Assembly (NCBI GenBank): GCA_020465985.1
Contig: JAANYP010000404.1
Location: forward strand, 189,484-253,483
Source of the DNA: Centrapalus pauciflorus
Taxonomy: Eukaryota > Streptophyta > Magnoliopsida > Asterales > Asteraceae
Length of the DNA: 64,000 bases
Reading direction: 5' to 3'
Shown here: positions 54,968 through 64,000 of the stretch, piece after piece
Position numbering within the stretch: position 1 is the stretch's first letter
How the letters are laid out: each line of letters opens with the position of its first letter
Notes under the pieces: generated by a model
The model's database searches: none
What the model saw: only the letters and a program-made list of their open reading frames with translations
Told to the model about the DNA's origin: nothing
Made by a program: the position numbers and the translations under genes

Positions 54968-54970
<3 letters not shown>
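54249..54970. mobile_element. TA-flanked element with GATCAATGGGGTACC ends (copy K)
   Basis: A 22-bp perfect inverted repeat beginning GATCAATGGGGTACCATG lies close to both edges, just inside GATTCAA on the left and GTCAG on the right. (TA)n borders both sides. Inside, ATTGAACATGTTCA palindromic words recur at least four times (54,520-54,790). No ORF. Confidence 0.75.

Positions 54971-55007
<37 letters not shown>
54971..55007. repeat. (TA)n microsatellite, insertion site of the retrotransposon
   Basis: About 36 bp of TA between copy K and the left LTR. The 5-bp target duplication of the retrotransposon cannot be checked because its right edge lies beyond the window. Confidence 0.9.
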
Positions 55008-55010
<3 letters not shown>

Positions 55011-55795
55011 AACGACCCGAATTTTATATAATTGATAATTAATATTTATTGTAAGTAAGACAAAGTTCGTATATAAATGAATTTTGTATTGTAAAAGAAT
55101 AAATGTTGGAATAAGTTATAATAATGAAGTGGTATTTTATGAGTTAAGGACCTTAAAAGAAATACAATTAATTCCAAGGTCTAAATGGTAAAAGTGTGAA
55201 AGTTGTGGGTTGGAAAGAAAAAGAAGAAGAAACCTTCTTCTTTTTGGCTTATATCATACGCAGACACACACACTCATGTGTGTGTGTGTTCATCCTTTTC
55301 CAAAAAGCCAAAATAGAGAGAAGAGAGAAGAGGAAGAAAGGAAGAAGAATCCAAATCAGACTTTTGTTGGAAGCTTTTCTTGATTTTGAAAGATCCAAGA
55401 GGTACCCACCTTTATTTATATAAATCTCTTACTTATTCTTTTCTCCACCATCTTCATTTGAAGAAGATGAAAAACTCAAATGGGTTTTATGGATAATATG
55501 GAGAAATCTCTAGATCTTGAAGAATGATAATGAAATATAGTTAGAATCGTCATTTATGAGCATAATATTCAAGTTTTATGAAGTTTCATGGGTTTTAGCT
55601 CAAAAACCCGAAAATGGAGTTTTATGAACTCCCATGGATTTAAAAATGAATGAAATGGTGTTCTTAATGTAAAAATGAGTTTAGAAAAGTATATATATGT
55701 TTGGGAATGATTCCAAACCGTTTGTATTAAATGTAAGGAATGTTGGTAGTTTTGAGCATTAAATCCGAAGGGCAAAAAGTGCAGACCTGCACTTG

Positions 55796-56186
55796 AACTC
55801 GGCGAGTTCCCTGGTGAACTCGGCGAGTTCCCCCTTGATTTTTTGAAAGAAAAATTTCTAAGTTAAAGGATCCGGAAGACTTGGGATCCGAATTCGGATG
55901 GGGTGGTCCGAAATTCGGATGTGGTTTGAACCGAGTTCGGACCGTGCTTCGGTTGGAAGGGATCCGAAATTCGGATGGTCCCTGACCCGAATCCGGATGG
56001 CTTGAAATTCGGATGTGTAGGTCCGAAATTCGGATGTGCCTAGGACCAAGTTCGGACCGTACTTCAGACGAGTTGGACCGAAATTCGGATGGTCCATGAC
56101 CCGATCTCGGATGATCCGAAATCCGGCTGGTGCTGATCCGAATTCGGATGGGAACTCGACGAGTTCCCTAGTGAACTCGGCGAGTT
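55796..56186. repeat. Palindrome array in the left LTR
   Basis: Four AACTCGRCGAGTT palindromes (55,796; 55,817; 56,153; 56,174) bracket about eight CCGAATTCGG or CCGAAATTCGGAT words, several of them perfect palindromes. The same arrangement recurs in the right LTR. Confidence 0.85.
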
Positions 56187-56645
56187 GAGCCCAGTTCCGG
56201 CCAGAAATTGTAATTTTAATTAGTCCTTGGGATCGTTTGCCATAATAACTTATGTTACCAATTGTGAAGAATAATTAACTCAAAATGATTATTTAGGTCG
56301 ATGCCGAAATTAATTAAGTCTTGCGAGACTAATGTATTCGGACCAAAGTTAAGAAATTATAAGCTGTGAGACTTATAAATATTATATTATGAACCTACTT
56401 GTAGGGGTTTTGACGGGTTAAGTCACGTGAAGTCCATCACTCTTACCTTGACGATTATAACTCGGTTTTGAGGCCGAGAGCGTATTGTGTATCACTGTGA
56501 GTTCTAGTATTAACGTATTTGCATGCATATCATGAATTGTATGTTACTGCTTTCGTATTATTGTTGTCACTTTCATGCTTTGCCATCTCATATATTATTG
56601 TTATCATATTATCACTCGGTTGATAGTCGTTGATCATTCATTTGA

Positions 56646-56875
56646 CCTCTCCGCCAAGACGGTAAGCCTGAGTGTGGTAACCCAGCGGAATCTTAATGGT
56701 AAGCCTCTGTGTGGTAACCATTATTGCCTGTAAAACGATAAGCCTGTGTGTGGTAATCGTATGGCATCACTGTAAACTGCCTATCGATAAGCCTGTGTTT
56801 GTGGTAATCGAGCAGTAGACTGTAAACCCATTGTTCGGTAAGCTTGTGTATGGTAACCGCAATGTGGTAGCTTAT
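56646..56875 (+). repeat. Five tandem hairpins with conserved loop in the left LTR
   Basis: Five units share a loop of the form AAGCYTGTGTGTGGTA. Their flanking stems differ but stay complementary: GGT/ACC, AATGGT/ACCATT, ACGAT/ATCGT, TCGAT/ATCGA and CGGT/ACCG. Further outer pairing occurs in units 1 (CCGC/GCGG), 4 (ACTGC/GCAGT) and 5 (CATTG/CAATG). Paired changes at the same stem positions suggest a conserved RNA or DNA structure. Confidence 0.8.
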
Positions 56876-57378
56876 TAGCCATTGGTTGGCCTCCTATAAT
56901 TGACAGTTGAATTCATGGCATTGCATGACATCATTCATATATCGCATGGTACCTTAATCTAGAATCTCAGTAAACAACTTTGTTGTTTACCCGTTAGTTG
57001 TTATTTCTTTTCAGGATCTGTTAAGGGCAAAGGCCTGGCTGGCCCGAGTTGTTAGACATCGTTTGGAGCTCGGATATGAGCTCAATATTTTGTGGATAAT
57101 TGGGGTGGGAGTAGCAGACTTCCATTTTTGGACTTACGCGAATTAGTTACTGTTTATTAATTCGTTTGTAACTAAATTGATAACTTAATTTTGTAACCCC
57201 AGTTACATTGCTCCGTGATTTCCGACACTCTGTTGTGTCTTATGCAAAGTGTTTGGAATCACGTTGATGATTATTAATTGCAAAAGTTTTAATTTGATCG
57301 TATTTCCGCAAGTACTCTGTATAAATTAATGTATAATGGTATCGAAATACTCGTATTAGTTGTATGGGTGTTTCAATT

Positions 57379-57390
57379 TGGTATCAGAGC
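57379..57390 (+). promoter_or_regulatory. Primer binding site (initiator tRNA-Met type)
   Basis: TGGTATCAGAGC, three bases after the left LTR, is the usual plant primer site complementary to the 3' end of initiator methionine tRNA. Confidence 0.92.
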
Positions 57391-57589
57391 TGGAGCTCAT
57401 AGACAGAGTATAGTCGACGATACTCTACTCTGAGCACGGTTTCAGATGCTGTTATTGACCCACCTAGGCGGCAATATTATAACAATTACAATTGACCTTG
57501 GCCTAGGATGAGATAATATTGGGTAGACTTTTAAGATTATGACTTGACGTAAACATAATTATATACATATACATACAAATGAATTTCAT

Positions 57590-58093
57590 ATGCACACTTT
57601 GGGTGAAAGAAGTGTTGAACCGACCAGTAACTGTTGGTTGCAGACAATGTCGGATAACCAGTCGAATCGCGTTCTACACAAGGAGGTAGAACATTCAAAT
57701 GATGGGGGAGGCAGGGATCAGTCTCCAGATTATGAAAATGAATCCAGTTTCCGTACTGGTGGAGGGTCCAGAGAGGACCAAATGATGCAGATGATGGCTC
57801 AAATGCTGGAGCAAAATCGCCAGCAGAATGAGCTAATGACCCAACTACTTGCTTCCCAGAATGTTCAGGGAAAGAAAAATAATGTTGAAGGGGAGCAAGC
57901 AAGTAACGATAATACGGAAGGCGCCGGGAGTGGAAGTAGGGCCGAGAGGCCTAAGAAAGATAAAGAACGGAAGCACAGCTCCTCTAAGTCAAAAAAGGGG
58001 AATGTCGTACAAGAATTTCATTGGTTGCCGTCCTCCAGCGTTCAATGGACGGGCAACTACTGTGGAGGCCTTGGACTGGATCAAGGCAATTGA
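57590..58093 (+). pseudogene. N-terminal part of Gag, before the first frameshift
   Basis: The frame opens at 57,590, with a second in-frame ATG at 57,647 (MSDNQSNR) that may be the true start. It has a Gln/Met-rich coiled segment and a Lys/Ser-rich stretch (KKDKERKHSSSKSKK). After about 57,990 the Gag similarity continues in another frame, so the last 30 or so residues of this frame are not native. The switch coincides with an A6G4 run at about 57,991-58,000. Confidence 0.85.
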
Positions 58094-61000
58094 GAAGTTA
58101 TTCAGAGTCACTGATGTAAATGATGAGAAAAAGGTGCAGTACGCGGCTGCACAATTTGTTGGTCCTGCCTTAACGTGGTGGGATTCCGAAGCGGAGATTT
58201 TGGGCTTGGATGCCGTGGCTAAAATGACCTGGGAAGAATTCAAAACCAGGTTTGACAAACATTTCTGTCCCGCTGTTGCGGTGCAGAAGATTAAAAGAGA
58301 CTTCCTGACATTTCAGCAAGGAGAGCTATCAGTGGATGATTATCTGATCGAGTTTAACTCGAAGGCAATGTTTGTGGGGTCAGTGATTGCTGACGAGAAA
58401 CAAAAGACTGACTACTTTGTGGAAGGACTGCGAAGTGAGATTCGCGAAATGGTGACTGTTCGCGCAGTGGAATCGTTCGAAAAAGCTGTGGAGTATGCGC
58501 GACTCCGAGAGTATGAATTGTTCCGTAGGGAACAAGAGGCGGCTGGATCAAAGAAAGCGAAGGTTGAGTCTTCGTCGGGGACGTTTAAGCAACCCCAGCA
58601 ATCATTTTCGAAGAACGTGGACTCCCGTTCACGTTCCCAATCGTCAAGGCACTCAAAGAAGCCTGCTAGCTCCAACAACTCTCGGTCCAAATCTCAGTTT
58701 TCCAATTCGGTGCCTACGTGTAACCGTTGCGGGAAACTTCATCGTGGGGAGTGTTTGTCCCCTATTGTGTGCCATGGCTGTGTAGAAGAGGGACACATAC
58801 GTCCTGCGTGCCCTAAGCGAACTGATGCGTGCTACGAATGTGGCCAGGTGGGCCACCTTGCTCGGAATTGCCCCAAGAAGAGGTTGGCGACGTCCGAAAG
58901 TAAAGGCTCGGTCGCAAAGCCTAATTTTGTGGGTGGTTCCTCCCAATCAAAGGGGAATCCGCCCAAGCCTCAAGCCAGGGTTTATCAGATTACAGCTGCT
59001 GAGGCGCAGGATGTGCCGGATGTCGTAACCGGTACTTTTCTCCTAAATTCTTTACCTGCTGTAGTATTGTTCGATTCGGGTGCAAGTGTGTCTTTTATTT
59101 CTAAATCATTTGCACGAAAGTTAGATGTTATACCTTCTTTAATGCCTTTTCCCTTATCTGTTGATGTGGCAAGCGGAAAATCGGTCAGTGCCACCCAAAT
59201 ATACTATGATTGTGTGCTGACCCTAGACGGACATAATTTTGATATTGACCTTGTCCCCATAGACACCAAAGAATTTGATGTAATAGCTGGCATGGATTGG
59301 TTGGCCAATAACCTTGCCACTATTGCTTGTGCTAATAGAATCGTTCGTTTGTTCACGCCGGAAGGCAAAGAAATATTTGTGTATGGGGATAGACGTAAAA
59401 GGGAAGCCGCAGTGATTTCGGTGGCTAAGGCTCGGAAAAGTTTAGGTAAGGGTTGTCAATGCTTCTTGGCTTGTGTGTTAAATACTAAGAAAGAAGGAAA
59501 AAACCTCAAGGATGTACCAGTGGTTAATGAATATCCCGACGTGTTTCCTGATGACTTACCGGGATTACCACCGGATCGATCCGTAGAGTTTCGGATTGAA
59601 TTGGTGCCGGGAGCTGCACCAATTGCGCGTGCCCCGTACCGTTTAGCACCTTCGGAAATGAAGGAAATGATGGCACAACTGGAAGAATTATTAGAGAAAG
59701 GATTCATTCAGCCGAGTACCTCGCCGTGGGGTGCTCCGGTTCTATTTGTGCGAAAGAAAGATGGAACTTTGCGGATGTGTATAGATTATAGAGAACTGAA
59801 CAAGGTGACTATAAAGAATAAGTATCCTTTGCCTCGTATTGATGACTTGTTCGATCAACTACAAGGAGCTGCTTACTTTTCGAAAATAGACCTTCGTTCA
59901 GGTTATCATCAACTTAAGGTCCGTGAGGAAGATGTGCCAAAAACGGCTTTTCGGACCCGATATGGACACTATGAGTTCTTAGTGATGCCTTTTGGGGTCA
60001 CAAATGCTCCTGCAGCTTTTATGGACTTAATGAATCGGGTGTGTCGTCCAATGCTTGACAAATCAGTTATAGTGTTTATCGACGATATTTTAGTGTATTC
60101 CAAGACGGAGGAGGATCATGCAGTTCATCTGAGACAATTGCTCGAACTTCTTCGAGGCGAACAGTTGTATGCCAAATTCTCCAAGTGCGAGTTTTGGCTA
60201 CGACAAGTGCAATTTTTAGGGCATGTTATATCTTGTGAGGGTGTTTCTGTGGATCCCTCCAAGATCGAGGCCATTAAAAGTTGGGAAGCGCCGAGAAATG
60301 TTGCTGAAATTCGTAGCTTCCTTGGATTGGCCGGCTATTATCGACGATTCATCCAAGATTTCTCTAAAATAGCCGTCCCCCTCACTTCGTTGACTCGTAA
60401 GAATGCGAAGTTTGTGTGGGAAAAGCCGCAGATTGAGGCGTTTCAAATTTTGAATAGTCGTTTGACTGACGCTCCGGTGCTTGCGTTGCCGGAAGGAAAC
60501 GAAGATTTTGCCGTTTATAGCGATGCCTCGATAAATGGGTTGGGTTGTGTGCTAATGCAACGAGGAAAGGTGATAGCTTATGCATCGAGACAGCTAAAGG
60601 ATTATGAAAAGAGTCGTCCGACTCATGACTTGGAGTTAGATGCTGTCACGTTTGCTTTAAAAAGCTGGCGGCATTACTTATATGGTACTAGGTGCCAGTT
60701 GTTTACTGATCATAAAAGTTTGAGACATATCTTCGATCAGAAAGAGTTAAACATGCGACAGCGACGTGCCGTGGAGTTGATTAAGGATTATGACTGTGAA
60801 ATCCTTTATCACCCTGGAAAAGCCAACGTAGTGGCTGATGCTTTAAGCCGAAAGAGATACCCGGAAGCGACTTGCTATGCGCTAACGCATGTAGTTGTGA
60901 GTTCCTCTATCCTTGACGACATACGGAAGTGGCAAATCGAGGGTCTTAAAGAGGAAAATATTAAGTCTGAGAGAATGGTTGGTCAGAGTGGACTGTTAAC

Positions 61001-61205
61001 CGAAGGTATCAATGGTCTGAAAATGTTTAGAAATCGCATTTGGGTACCGAAGATTGGTGATGTGCGCAAAACAATTTTAGAAGATGTTCATAATTCGAAG
61101 TTCTCAATTCACCCCGGGAGTTCAAAAATGTATCAGGATTTGAAATCCGAGTATTGGTGGCCCGGAATGAAGCGAGACGTTGGTAATCATGTGAGAGGTG
61201 TTTGA
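58000..61205 (+). pseudogene. Gag-Pol: Gag, protease, reverse transcriptase, RNase H, start of integrase
   Basis: Open from 57,849, but native similarity begins near 58,000 (FIGCRPPAFNG). In order: the Gag core (WWDSEAE); a Cys/His cluster and a CCHC knuckle CYECGQVGHLARNCP (about 58,719-58,872); protease DSGAS (about 59,072); reverse transcriptase with YRELNKVTIKNKYPLPRID and the FIDDILVYS active site (about 60,074); RNase H YSDASINGLG (about 60,516); and the integrase zinc-binding beginning with WWPGM. It ends at a premature stop at 61,205 where one base seems lost near 61,191-61,193; the integrase continues in another frame. Codon use and GC content stand out from the AT-rich surroundings. 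As it stands the copy cannot make a continuous polyprotein. Confidence 0.93.
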
Positions 61206-62341
61206 CTTGCTTGCGAGTCAAGGCCGAACATCAAAAGCCATCTGGAAATTTGCAACCCCTCGAGATACCCGAATGGAAGTGGGACCACATCACGATGGAT
61301 TTTATGGTGAAGCTGCCGAAGACCCAAAGACAACATGATGCTATCTGGGTTATTGTGGATCGACTGACAAAATCCGCACACTTCTTGCCGATACGAGAAA
61401 ACTTTCCTTTGGAAAGATTGGCGCGAATGTATATCGACGAGATTATTGTGCGCCATGGGATTCCAAAGTCTATTGTTTCGGATCGTGACTCGAGGTTTAC
61501 TTCGAGATTTTGGCAAAGTATGCAAGATCAGTTGGGGACGCGTGTTAATTTGAGTACGGCATTTCGTCCCCAGACCGACGGCCAGACTGAGCGCACTAAC
61601 CAGACGATGGAAGATATGTTACGTGCGTGCGTGATCGAGCTTGGCGGAAATTGGGATACGCACCTACCGCTAGTGGAATTTGCCTACAACAATAGTTATC
61701 ATTCTTCGATAAAGATGGCTCCGTATGAGTCGTTGTATGGCCGAAAGTGTCGAACTCCGACGTGTTGGCGTGAAGCAGGCGAGAAACCGTTAGCGGGTCC
61801 CGAATTGCTTCAGGAGACGCATGATAAAATTCAGATTATTCGTGAGCGAATCAAAGCGGCCCAAGACAGACAGAAAGCGTACTCCGACAAGCGTCACAAA
61901 GATATAGAGTTCGCAGTGGGAGATTCCGTGATGCTGAAATTATCTCCGTGGAAGGGAATTATGAGATTTGGGAAGCGAGGAAAGTTAAGTCCTCGATATG
62001 TCGGACCGTTTCCTATCACCGAGCGTGTCGGTGCTCAAGCCTACAAGTTAGATCTGCCCGCTGAGTTGGCAGGAATTCATAACACCTTTCACGTTAGCTA
62101 CTTGAAGAAAAGTCCGATCAATCCTGCAGTGACCATTCCTTTGGATGATGTGCAAATCGATGAGCGGTTGCGTTATGTTGAGGAACCGGAAAAGATTATC
62201 GGCGACAAAATAATTAACCTAAGGAATAAGGAGATCGAGATGGTGCTCGTTTGTTGGAAGCACCACCGTGGATCTCTGATGACTTGGGAGACGAAGGCTG
62301 AAATGATGGCCAAATATCCTGCTTTGTTTGAAAGAACCTAA
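61202..62341 (+). pseudogene. Integrase core and chromodomain-like tail, after the second frameshift
   Basis: The frame starts without its own promoter or genuine ATG, overlapping the previous stop. It begins at the last Cys pair of the integrase zinc finger (LTCLRVKAEH). It then has the catalytic core with TMDF, VSDRDSRF and QTDGQTERTNQ (the D, D and E region), and GYK-like downstream motifs such as LSPRYVGPF and HNTFHVSYLKK. The last 60 residues (RYVEEPEKIIG, then MVLVCWKHHRGS and WETKAEM) resemble the group II chromodomain of plant chromoviruses, thought to guide integration to particular chromatin. Confidence 0.92.
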
Positions 62342-62362
62342 TTCCGTGGGCGGAATCCTTTT

Positions 62363-62376
62363 AAGAGGGGAGGAAT
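62363..62376 (+). promoter_or_regulatory. Polypurine tract
   Basis: AAGAGGGGAGGAAT lies directly before the right LTR start and is the expected primer for plus-strand synthesis. Confidence 0.9.
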
Positions 62377-64000
62377 TGTAACGACCCGAATTTTATATAA
62401 TTGATAATTAATATTTATTGTAAGTAAGACAAAGTTCGTATATAAATGAATTTTGTATTGTAAAAGAATAAATGTTGGAATAAGTTATAATAATGAAGTG
62501 GTATTTTATGAGTTAAGAACCTTAAAAGAAATACAATTAATTCCAAGGTCTAAATGGTAAAAGTGTGAAAGTTGTGGGTTGGAAAGAAAAAGAAGAAGAA
62601 ACCTTCTTCTTTTTGGCTTATATCATACGCAGACACACACACTCATGTGTGTGTGTGTTCATCCTTATACCAAAAAGCCAAAATAGAGAGAAGAGAGAAG
62701 AGGAAGAAAGGAAGAAGAATCCAAATCAGACTTTTGTTGGAAGCTTTTCTTGATTTTGAAAGATCCAAGAGGTACCCACCTTTATTTATATAAATCTCTT
62801 ACTTATTCTTTTCTCCACCATCTTCATTTGAAGAAGATGAAAAACTCAAATGGGTTTTATGGATAATATGGAGAAATCTCTAGATCTTGAAGAATGATAA
62901 TGAAATATAGTTAGAATCGTCATTTATGAGCATAATATTCAAGTTTTATGAAGTTTCATGGGTTTTAGCTCAAAAACCCGAAAATGGAGTTTTATGAACT
63001 CCCATGGATTTAAAAATGAATGAAATGGTGTTCTTAATGTAAAAATGAGTTTAGAAAAGTATATATATGTTTGGGAATGATTCCAAACCGTTTGTATTAA
63101 ATGTAAGGAATGTTGGTAGTTTTGAGCATTAAATCCGAAGGGCAAAAAGTGCAGACCTGCACTTGAACTCGGCGAGTTCCCTGGTGAACTCGGCGAGTTC
63201 CCCCTTGATTTTTTGAAAGAAAAATTTCTAAGTTAAAGGATCCGGAAGACTTGGGATCCGAATTCGGATGGGGTGGTCCGAAATTCGGATGTGGTTTGAA
63301 CCGAGTTCGGACCGTGCTTCGGTTGGAAGGGATCCGAAATTCGGATGGTCCCTGACCCGAATCCGGATGGCTTGAAATTCGGATGTGTAGGTCCGAAATT
63401 CGGATGTGCCTAGGACCAAGTTCGGACCGTACTTCAGACGAGTTGGACCGAAATTCGGATGGTCCATGACCCGATCTCGGATGATCCGAAATCCGGCTGG
63501 TGCTGATCCGAATTCGGATGGGAACTCGACGAGTTCCCTAGTGAACTCGGCGAGTTGAGCCCAGTTCCGGCCAGAAATTGTAATTTTAATTAGTCCTTGG
63601 GATCGTTTGCCATAATAACTTATGTTACCAATTGTGAAGAATAATTAACCCAAAATGATTATTTAGGTCGATGCCGAAATTAATTAAGTCTTGCGAGACT
63701 AATGTATTCGGACCAAAGTTAAGAAATTATAAGCTGTGAGACTTATAAATATTATATTATGAACCTACTTGTAGGGGTTTTGACGGGTTAAGTCACGTGA
63801 AGTCCATCACTCTTACCTTGACGATTATAACTCGGTTTTGAGGCCGAGAGCGTATTGTGTATCACTGTGAGTTCTAGTATTAACGTATTTGCATGCATAT
63901 CATGAATTGTATGTTACTGCTTTTGTATTATTGTTGTCACTTTCATGCTTTGCCATCTCATATATTATTGTTATCATATTATCACTCGGTTGATAGTCGT
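62377..64000 (+). repeat. Right LTR, first 1624 bases, cut by the window end
   Basis: It begins TGTAACGACCCGAA and aligns with the left LTR to the end of the window, where it stops about 16 bases before the hairpin series would begin. Differences seen: GGACC to GAACC, an extra base in a TTTTCC tract, CTCAAAA to CCCAAAA, and TTTCGT to TTTTGT. Confidence 0.95.

Larger units (their letters stand above)
55008..57375 (+). repeat. Left LTR, 2368 bp
   Basis: It begins TGTAACGACCCGAA and ends GGTGTTTCA, followed three bases later by the primer site. It contains a CT/GA-rich leader-like part, a block of short palindromes (55,796-56,186) and five tandem hairpins (56,646-56,875). TTATTTATATAAATC at about 55,410 could be a TATA element. 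Short open frames in it repeat identically in the right LTR and are not genes. Confidence 0.95.
55008..64000 (+). mobile_element. Ty3/gypsy chromovirus (Tekay/Del-like), nearly complete, right LTR cut by the window
   Basis: Two LTRs beginning TGTAACGACCCG flank a 5.0-kb interior with primer site, gag, protease, reverse transcriptase, RNase H, integrase, a C-terminal chromodomain-like tail and a purine tract, in Ty3/gypsy order. The visible 1.6 kb of the right LTR differs from the left at only about five positions, so insertion was recent. Two frameshifts break the polyprotein. The lineage call rests on the integrase tail and LTR start and is less sure than the superfamily. Confidence 0.95.

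Noticed and set aside
55196..56097. Open frames within the LTR (also at 62,565-63,467)
   Set aside because: They occur in both LTRs, use repeat-derived residues (for example from CCGAATTCGGAT words) and match no retrotransposon protein.
57989..61525. Minus-strand frames opposite the retrotransposon genes
   Set aside because: They are shadows of the real plus-strand coding region, which has recognisable domains throughout.

Overview
This is nuclear DNA from a flowering plant, most likely a eudicot. The evidence is one intron-split nuclear gene for a chloroplast-type protein, plant-specific transposon families (CACTA, hAT and Mutator-like MITEs, Helitrons, a Ty3/gypsy chromovirus, a LINE remnant), long AT-rich intergenic DNA and many very long (TA)n arrays. 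The family is not certain; an Asteraceae-like genome is a guess from the style of the retrotransposon LTR. Layout: 1-2.5 kb holds a degraded coding scrap and two tandem palindromic MITEs. 2.5-10.2 kb (minus strand) is the only convincing host gene: an 11-exon gene for a double GTPase of the Der/EngA family with a Ser-rich, transit-peptide-like N terminus, joined by me from splice sites into a 646-residue protein. 10.2-18.5 kb is AT-rich and carries two hAT-type MITEs with exact 8-bp target duplications plus other small inverted-repeat elements. 18.5-24 kb is a Helitron cluster, with two 1.3-kb copies in inverted orientation and a third between them. 24-32.7 kb holds Mutator-like fold-back elements, a degenerate minisatellite and a LINE tail. 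32,784-37,052 is an internally deleted CACTA element with its 3-bp target duplication. 37-55 kb is a patchwork of microsatellites and MITEs, many of the latter lying between (TA)n arrays. 55,008-64,000 is a young Ty3/gypsy chromovirus with two LTRs; the second runs off the window, and two frameshifts break its reading frame. How the parts relate: the Der-type GTPase is the only gene with a cell function visible here, probably ribosome assembly in plastids. Everything else is transposon turnover. The recurring pattern is nesting: Helitron-like 5' ends run into (TA)n arrays, and families of Mutator-like MITEs (where datable, with 10-bp target duplications in AT-rich sites) sit inside those arrays. 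The most unusual single structure is in the left LTR of the chromovirus: five tandem hairpins whose loops are conserved while their stems change in a compensating way, downstream of a dense block of short palindromes. No rRNA, tRNA or CRISPR array was recognised.
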